From positions 1 to 9,879 of the forward strand of contig CAUSFO010000064.1 of assembly GCA_963530895.1 (NCBI GenBank): a DNA stretch of 9,879 nt, given 5' to 3'. Positions 6,647-9,879 of the stretch are shown in pieces; positions within the stretch are counted from its first letter, which is position 1; each line of letters starts with the position of its first letter. The DNA comes from JABCPE02 sp963530895. GTDB taxonomy: Bacteria > Bacteroidota > Bacteroidia > Flavobacteriales > Weeksellaceae. The translations under genes were made by a program, and so were the position numbers. Below the pieces are notes generated by a model. The model searched no databases. It was given only the letters and a program-made list of their open reading frames with translations, and was not told where the DNA came from.

Positions 6647-7663
6647 ATGAATGCACCTATTATTTTAGGGATAGAATCCTCCTGTGATGACACCTCCGCT
6701 GCGGTAATTAGGGAACGAAAAATCCTCTCTAATATTGCTAATACGCAGACTATTCATAATGAATATGGCGGTGTAGTTCCTGAGCTGGCTTCCCGTGCTC
6801 ATCAGCAGAACATCATCCCTGTAGTTCAAAAATCACTTGCAGAAGCAAAGATACAACAAAATGAGATTTCTGCAATAGGTTTTACACGAGGACCTGGGCT
6901 TTTGGGTTCACTTTTGGTAGGAACTTCCTTTGCGAAGTCTTTGGCAATGTCTTTGGATGTCCCATTGATAGAGGTCAATCATCTCCAAGCGCATATTTTG
7001 GCTCATTTTATAAGCGATGCCAATCCCACTCCTCCACAGTTTCCGTTTCTGTGTCTCACGGTAAGCGGCGGACACACGATGATTGTTTTGGTGAAAGATT
7101 ATTTTGATATGGAAATCATCGGAAAAACCATAGATGACGCAGCAGGAGAAGCTTTTGATAAAATCGGAAAAATATTCGGTCTGGACTATCCTGCGGGAGC
7201 GATTATTGATAAACTCGCCCAAAATGGAAATCCTGATGCTTTCACTTTTGGGAAACCTAAATTGGAAGGATATGATTATTCTTTCAGCGGTATTAAAACT
7301 TCTGTTTTGTATTTTGTCCAAAAAGAATTACAGAAAAATCCTAATTTCATTACAGAAAATCTATCTGACTTGTGTGCTTCTGTTCAGAAAACTATTGTTG
7401 ATACCTTGATGAACAAGATACAAAAAGCCGTGAAAGACTTAGGGATAAAAGAAGTGGCGATTGCGGGTGGAGTTTCTGCAAATTCAGAATTAAGAAAAGC
7501 AATGCAGAACAATGCAGAAAAACAAGGCTGGAATATTTTCATCCCAAAATTCGAATACACTACGGACAACGCCGCTATGATTGCTATGGTAGCACAGCTG
7601 AAATATGAACGAGGCGAATTTACCGACCTAAGAACCACAGCCACATCTAGATATGATTTCTAA
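6647..7663 (+). CDS. tsaD: tRNA N6-adenosine threonylcarbamoyltransferase TsaD
   Basis: This 338-residue cytoplasmic enzyme transfers the threonylcarbamoyl group from threonylcarbamoyl-AMP to A37 of ANN-decoding tRNAs, making t6A with TsaB and TsaE. It is of the Kae1/TsaD ASKHA-fold family and of normal length. Visible motifs in order are LGIESSCDDTS (7-17), the metal site HLQAH with His112 and His116, the nucleotide-binding SGGHT (140-144), DDAAGEAFDKIGK (163-175), AGGVSAN (273-279) and the C-terminal TTDNAAMIA with Asp307. The frame stays open for 98 codons upstream, but that part is antisense to tamB and lacks family character, so the ATG at 6647 beginning MNAPIILGIESS is chosen. The gene is divergent from tamB with one base between start codons. 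It ends at a shared terminator with the convergent lipoprotein gene. t6A is nearly universal, so the gene is expected to be essential or important. Confidence 0.97.
   Translation: MNAPIILGIESSCDDTSAAVIRERKILSNIANTQTIHNEYGGVVPELASRAHQQNIIPVVQKSLAEAKIQQNEISAIGFTRGPGLLGSLLVGTSFAKSLAMSLDVPLIEVNHLQAHILAHFISDANPTPPQFPFLCLTVSGGHTMIVLVKDYFDMEIIGKTIDDAAGEAFDKIGKIFGLDYPAGAIIDKLAQNGNPDAFTFGKPKLEGYDYSFSGIKTSVLYFVQKELQKNPNFITENLSDLCASVQKTIVDTLMNKIQKAVKDLGIKEVAIAGGVSANSELRKAMQNNAEKQGWNIFIPKFEYTTDNAAMIAMVAQLKYERGEFTDLRTTATSRYDF
6846..6875 (-). promoter_or_regulatory. Candidate tamB promoter inside tsaD
   Basis: Between 6646 and 6900 the only minus-strand match to TAnnTTTG that I found is TATCTTTG (plus 6846-6853). 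A TTG (plus 6873-6875) lies exactly 19 bases upstream of it. A transcript from here would carry a leader of about 195 bases antisense to the first roughly 65 codons of tsaD before reaching the tamB ATG. It could be chance within coding DNA, and I saw no better candidate nearer the gene. Confidence 0.35.
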
Positions 7664-7686
7664 AAAATAAATTTTCTAAAAATAAA

Positions 7687-7714
7687 AAGAGCTTTATTAT
7701 GAAATAAAGCTCTT
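7687..7714. terminator. Bidirectional terminator between tsaD and the lipoprotein gene
   Basis: The arms 7687-7698 and 7703-7714 form a perfect 12-bp stem (AAGAGCTTTATT/AATAAAGCTCTT) around the tetraloop ATGA. On the plus strand it is followed by AGTTTTTT and on the minus strand by a TTTTTATTTTTA run, so it can terminate both convergent genes. It starts 24 bases after the tsaD stop and ends 23 bases before the lipoprotein stop codon. Confidence 0.88.
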
Positions 7715-7737
7715 AGTTTTTTAACAAAAATGCTAAA

Positions 7738-8172
7738 TTATTGTGCTTGAGCAGCAGCAGCTACTTCAGTAGCGATTTTTTGAGCCCACTCACCCCATAC
7801 TTTTGCATCTTCTGGAGTCATTTTTGTCATTTTTTCTTGTGCAGATTTAGCTAAATCTTGAGCTTTTTGTGCAAGCTCAGCACTTTTAGCAGCATCTTTA
7901 GCTTTAGCAGCTTCTAATACTTCTTTGTAGTAAGCAGCGTACTCTTCAGCAAATTTTTGAGTTTCTTCGTTGCTGAATTTTGGAACTTCAGACAAAGCAC
8001 CTGCTACACCTTCTGTAGCTTTTTCTTCTGCAGCTGGTTGTGCAGCTTCTTGAGCAGTTGAATCTGCTGCTGCTTCTTCTGTTGCTGGTTTTTCAGCTGG
8101 AGTTTCTTTTTTACCACAAGAAACCATTGATAACATTGCTACTGCTCCTAGAGCGAATACTAGTTTTTTCAT
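7738..8172 (-). CDS. Small Ala/Glu-rich lipoprotein of unknown function
   Basis: This 144-residue protein has a lipoprotein signal peptide (residues 1-19) with lipobox MVSC, so Cys19 should be lipidated; it is the only cysteine in the protein. Residues 23-58 are a low-complexity Ala/Glu/Pro/Thr linker. Residues 66-143 look like an alpha-helical domain, with heptad-like Ala/Lys/Glu sequence from 83 to 113 and a TPEDAKVWGEWAQKI segment near 119-133. About a quarter of the residues are Ala (37 of 144). After the cysteine comes GKKETP, which lacks the K-(D/E)2 export signal seen in the carbonic anhydrase, so it may face the periplasm. No enzyme motif is visible and I do not recognise a named family. 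The gene has the best promoter in the window and its own strong terminator, suggesting a well-expressed single-gene unit. A structural or envelope-stabilising role is conceivable but not shown. Confidence 0.85.
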   Translation of the reverse strand: MKKLVFALGAVAMLSMVSCGKKETPAEKPATEEAAADSTAQEAAQPAAEEKATEGVAGALSEVPKFSNEETQKFAEEYAAYYKEVLEAAKAKDAAKSAELAQKAQDLAKSAQEKMTKMTPEDAKVWGEWAQKIATEVAAAAQAQ

Positions 8173-8218
8173 TTTAAAAACGATTTTTAGTTAAACAATT
8201 ATTAAATTTTTACTGCGA

Positions 8219-8249
8219 CAAAGGTATACTTTTTTTTCGTTTTAACAAA
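8219..8249 (-). promoter_or_regulatory. Full consensus promoter of the Ala/Glu-rich lipoprotein gene
   Basis: On the minus strand, TTTG (plus 8246-8249), 19 bases, then TACCTTTG (plus 8219-8226) match the Bacteroidota -33/-7 consensus without a mismatch. The predicted start is near 8212-8214, giving a leader of about 40 bases. The spacer contains an unbroken run of eight A on this strand (plus 8230-8237), so its length could vary by slippage. Confidence 0.8.
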
Positions 8250-8292
8250 TTTTTTGATATTTTTTTTACTTTTATTTTTTGTTATAATTTAA

Positions 8293-8300
8293 TATTTTTG
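8293..8300 (+). promoter_or_regulatory. -7 element of the rsmE promoter
   Basis: TATTTTTG matches TAnnTTTG and ends 22 bases before the rsmE ATG at 8323, predicting a leader of about 15 bases. The sequence before it is very T-rich (8230-8280), and no TTG stands at the usual -33 distance. The 150-base region 8173-8322 thus holds two divergent promoters and otherwise only A/T-rich sequence. Confidence 0.5.
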
Positions 8301-8322
8301 CTTCTAATAACAATAGAAAGCA

Positions 8323-9018
8323 ATGAAATTATTCCATGGTGAAATCACAGGAAACGCTGTAATAATACACGAAGAAGAGCAGCAGCACATCTCTAAAGTC
8401 CTAAGGATGAAAGCAGGAGAAGAAATTTTCGTGACTGATGGCAAAGGAGGACTAGCCAAAGGAAATCTCTTTTTTGAAGGAAAAAAAACACTTCTACAAC
8501 CCACTGAAATCCAAACCAATCTGCCCAATTTCCCATTACAGGCGCATATCGCCATAGCGCCCACTAAAAACATAGATAGAATAGAATTTTTCGTAGAAAA
8601 AGCCACAGAACTGGGCGTCTCGGAGATTACTTTTCTTTTGACAGAAAAGTCTGAAAGAAAGAATATTAACATAGAAAAAATCCGAAAACAAGCCATTGCT
8701 GCCTCTAAACAAAGCCTGAGATTCCACTTTCCAGTCGTGAATGAACTAACCAAGTTTTCTGATTTCGTGAAAGGTATTTCGGCTGAAAATACTTTCGTGG
8801 CTCATTGTGACAAAGCTTTTGAGAGAGCAAACCTCAGCCAAATCCAGCCCAAAGACAAAATCACTTTCCTCATTGGCCCTGAAGGAGATTTCAGCCCAAA
8901 GGAAATTCAGCTTTTAGCAGAGAAAGGAATAAAAGCCATCGCCCTCGGACAGCAGAGACTGAGAACGGAAACGGCGGGTATTTTCGTGGCGGCATGGGCG
9001 TATAATCAGTATCTTTAA
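8323..9018 (+). CDS. rsmE: 16S rRNA (uracil-1498-N3)-methyltransferase RsmE
   Basis: This 231-residue cytoplasmic enzyme methylates N3 of U1498 (E. coli numbering) in the 30S decoding region, using S-adenosylmethionine. The N-terminal PUA-like RNA-binding domain covers about 1-68 and contains HISKVLRMKAGEEI (22-35). The C-terminal SPOUT (trefoil-knot) methyltransferase domain covers about 74-231. It shows APTKNIDRIEFFVEKATELGV (79-99), the AASKQS motif (126-131), IGPEGDFS (184-191) and the knot loop LGQQRLRTETA (208-218) that binds the cofactor. The length is normal for the family. The ATG at 8323 is chosen because the following sequence matches the start of the PUA domain and it lies just after a -7 element. 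The next gene begins 39 bases downstream on the same strand with no clear terminator between, so the two may be cotranscribed. Confidence 0.95.
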   Translation: MKLFHGEITGNAVIIHEEEQQHISKVLRMKAGEEIFVTDGKGGLAKGNLFFEGKKTLLQPTEIQTNLPNFPLQAHIAIAPTKNIDRIEFFVEKATELGVSEITFLLTEKSERKNINIEKIRKQAIAASKQSLRFHFPVVNELTKFSDFVKGISAENTFVAHCDKAFERANLSQIQPKDKITFLIGPEGDFSPKEIQLLAEKGIKAIALGQQRLRTETAGIFVAAWAYNQYL

Positions 9019-9057
9019 AGCTAATTTATACTACATTTTTTGATAAAATAACCTATT

Positions 9058-9741
9058 ATGTATTTTGCAAACAGCTGGCATAAATTTAATTTTGTAATCA
9101 CTCCTAAGGAATTTGAAATGATATTTAACCGAGAAGATTTTGAGTTTGTTATCAATAACACTAGGGTAAATATAGACTATTCCCATACCGAAAAGCAGAA
9201 AATTTTTACTGCTTATCAGCAATATTATGAAAAAGTGCTTACTAGTCGAGAAAAATATGAACACGAGGCTCTATGGAAAATTGTAAATGCAATGCGACAA
9301 GGCATGATAGACCAAACAAAAAAACTCATTTTTGCCGAAGTGGTGCTTAGTGGCAAGGTATCAGATGAGTATAAATTAGTGCACTGCAAAGAGCCTTTTA
9401 TGAATATAGACCCTTTTTGTCTTCTCTATAAAAAGGAAAAAAACTTGCTCTCCACCATTTATCACGAGCCTGAAAATGTTTTTGGATTACAAATAAGTTA
9501 TCCTAAAACCATCAGTCTTGCAGATAAGAATGATAACCTAAGAGGCAATTACAGCACCGAAAAGTACCCTATGTATGTCATTTTCAAGGATATCATTAAA
9601 CAGATTAAGAAAATCAGCCATAAAGCAAAAATGATGAAAGATGACCAATTGCTCAAACCCGATTTTTGGATTTCTGATAAAGCAAAAGAGCAAGTAGGAC
9701 AAAATTATTACTTGCAGAAAAATGGATTGGTTTTTATTTAA
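9058..9741 (+). CDS. Hypothetical protein of 227 residues
   Basis: I do not recognise this protein. It has no signal peptide or membrane segment and is rich in Lys, Tyr, Phe and Ile, so it is probably cytoplasmic. Residues 44-95 look mainly helical. A mixed region at 96-170 contains the only two cysteines, Cys110 and Cys121. A Lys-rich helix lies near 172-195, and the end (200-227) has an aromatic LKPDFWISDKAKEQ stretch. No nuclease, nucleotide-binding or other catalytic motif is visible. It follows rsmE by 39 bases. No full TAnnTTTG box precedes it, so cotranscription with rsmE or a weak promoter is likely. Bacteroidota genomes contain many lineage-restricted genes of this kind, some of them immunity proteins, but nothing here shows that. 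The long intact frame and the plausible start MYFANSWHKF support a real gene. Confidence 0.8.
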   Translation: MYFANSWHKFNFVITPKEFEMIFNREDFEFVINNTRVNIDYSHTEKQKIFTAYQQYYEKVLTSREKYEHEALWKIVNAMRQGMIDQTKKLIFAEVVLSGKVSDEYKLVHCKEPFMNIDPFCLLYKKEKNLLSTIYHEPENVFGLQISYPKTISLADKNDNLRGNYSTEKYPMYVIFKDIIKQIKKISHKAKMMKDDQLLKPDFWISDKAKEQVGQNYYLQKNGLVFI

Positions 9742-9768
9742 TTTTAATAATACTATTTAAGAATAAAA

Positions 9769-9796
9769 TTGAGTTATAATTAAAAGCTTATCTTTG
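9769..9796 (+). promoter_or_regulatory. Candidate promoter of the right-edge gene
   Basis: TATCTTTG (9789-9796) matches TAnnTTTG exactly, with TTG (9769-9771) 17 bases upstream. The predicted start near 9803 gives a leader of about 20-25 bases before the ATG at 9826. This suggests that the final gene is transcribed independently of the 227-residue protein gene. Confidence 0.55.
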
Positions 9797-9825
9797 AAAG
9801 TGAGCATAATACGAACAAAGAACTT

Positions 9826-9879
9826 ATGAAAAACCTTACTTTTGAGAAATATGGACTGAGTCCAGAGAAAGTGGAACAG
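9826..9879 (+). CDS. Partial gene, 5' end only (18 codons)
   Basis: An ATG at 9826 opens a frame that runs off the window end, giving MKNLTFEKYGLSPEKVEQ. It is supported by the promoter-like element at 9769-9796 and a plausible leader length. The first residues show no signal peptide. Eighteen residues are too few to name a family. Confidence 0.55.
   Translation, partial: MKNLTFEKYGLSPEKVEQ

Noticed and set aside
6646..6693. Longer tamB start at 6693 (16 extra residues)
   Set aside because: It would overlap tsaD by 47 bases, and the extra residues are the reverse reading of the conserved tsaD start. The ATG at 6645 gives a normal tail and transmembrane helix.
6908..7321. 137-codon minus-strand frame inside tsaD
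   Set aside because: It lies opposite conserved tsaD motifs and has no family features.
8226..8300. T-rich tract as a replication origin or DNA-unwinding element
   Set aside because: There are no DnaA-box clusters or iterons; the tract is adequately explained by two divergent promoters in A/T-rich intergenic DNA.
8304..8753. 149-codon minus-strand frame opposite rsmE, plus another at 8536-8727
   Set aside because: They are antisense shadows of a well-supported gene.
9742..9790. Terminator after the 227-residue protein gene
   Set aside because: The only pairing found (AATTTTA with TAAAATT) is entirely A/T and lacks a following T tract.

Overview
The window is AT-rich DNA from a member of the Bacteroidota, most likely a flavobacterium and plausibly Weeksellaceae (Chryseobacterium/Riemerella-like). 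The evidence is an Lrp protein with the flavobacterial GKYNIFCKIRAKDT-type ligand-domain core, a large Bacteroidota-style TamB next to tsaD, weak ribosome binding sites, and promoters built on the Bacteroidota -7 element TAnnTTTG. Family level is a judgement from protein character; no search was possible. Almost all of the window is ordinary chromosomal housekeeping sequence. No transposase, phage gene, CRISPR array, rRNA or tRNA was seen.

Layout. 53-871 (+) encodes a lipoprotein beta-carbonic anhydrase. It converges on a minus-strand pair: a secreted thermonuclease (891-1406) and an Lrp/AsnC regulator (1452-1925). A hairpin at 893-925, lying inside the last nuclease codons, separates the convergent genes. 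A second hairpin at 1420-1440 ends the lrp transcript just before the nuclease start. 2023-6645 (-) is a very large tamB gene. Its start codon lies one base from that of the divergent tsaD (6647-7663, +), so each gene's promoter must sit inside the other's coding sequence. tsaD converges on a small Ala/Glu-rich lipoprotein gene (7738-8172, -) across a perfect 12-bp bidirectional terminator. From a 150-bp AT-rich divergent promoter region, rsmE (8323-9018, +) reads right. It is followed by an unrecognised 227-residue protein (9058-9741, +) and the first 18 codons of another unrecognised gene (from 9826, +), which has its own promoter-like element.

How the genes relate. tsaD (tRNA t6A37) and rsmE (16S rRNA m3U1498) are translation-apparatus modification genes. 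tamB, the two lipoproteins and the nuclease belong to the cell envelope or outside. lrp may control itself and, by read-through, the nuclease. There is no intergenic stretch over 300 bases.

I found no clear undescribed system. The points most worth following are the tamB/tsaD back-to-back starts with a possibly leaderless tsaD and a long antisense tamB leader, the probably surface-exposed carbonic anhydrase, the hairpin-gated nuclease, and the two unknown genes at the right edge.
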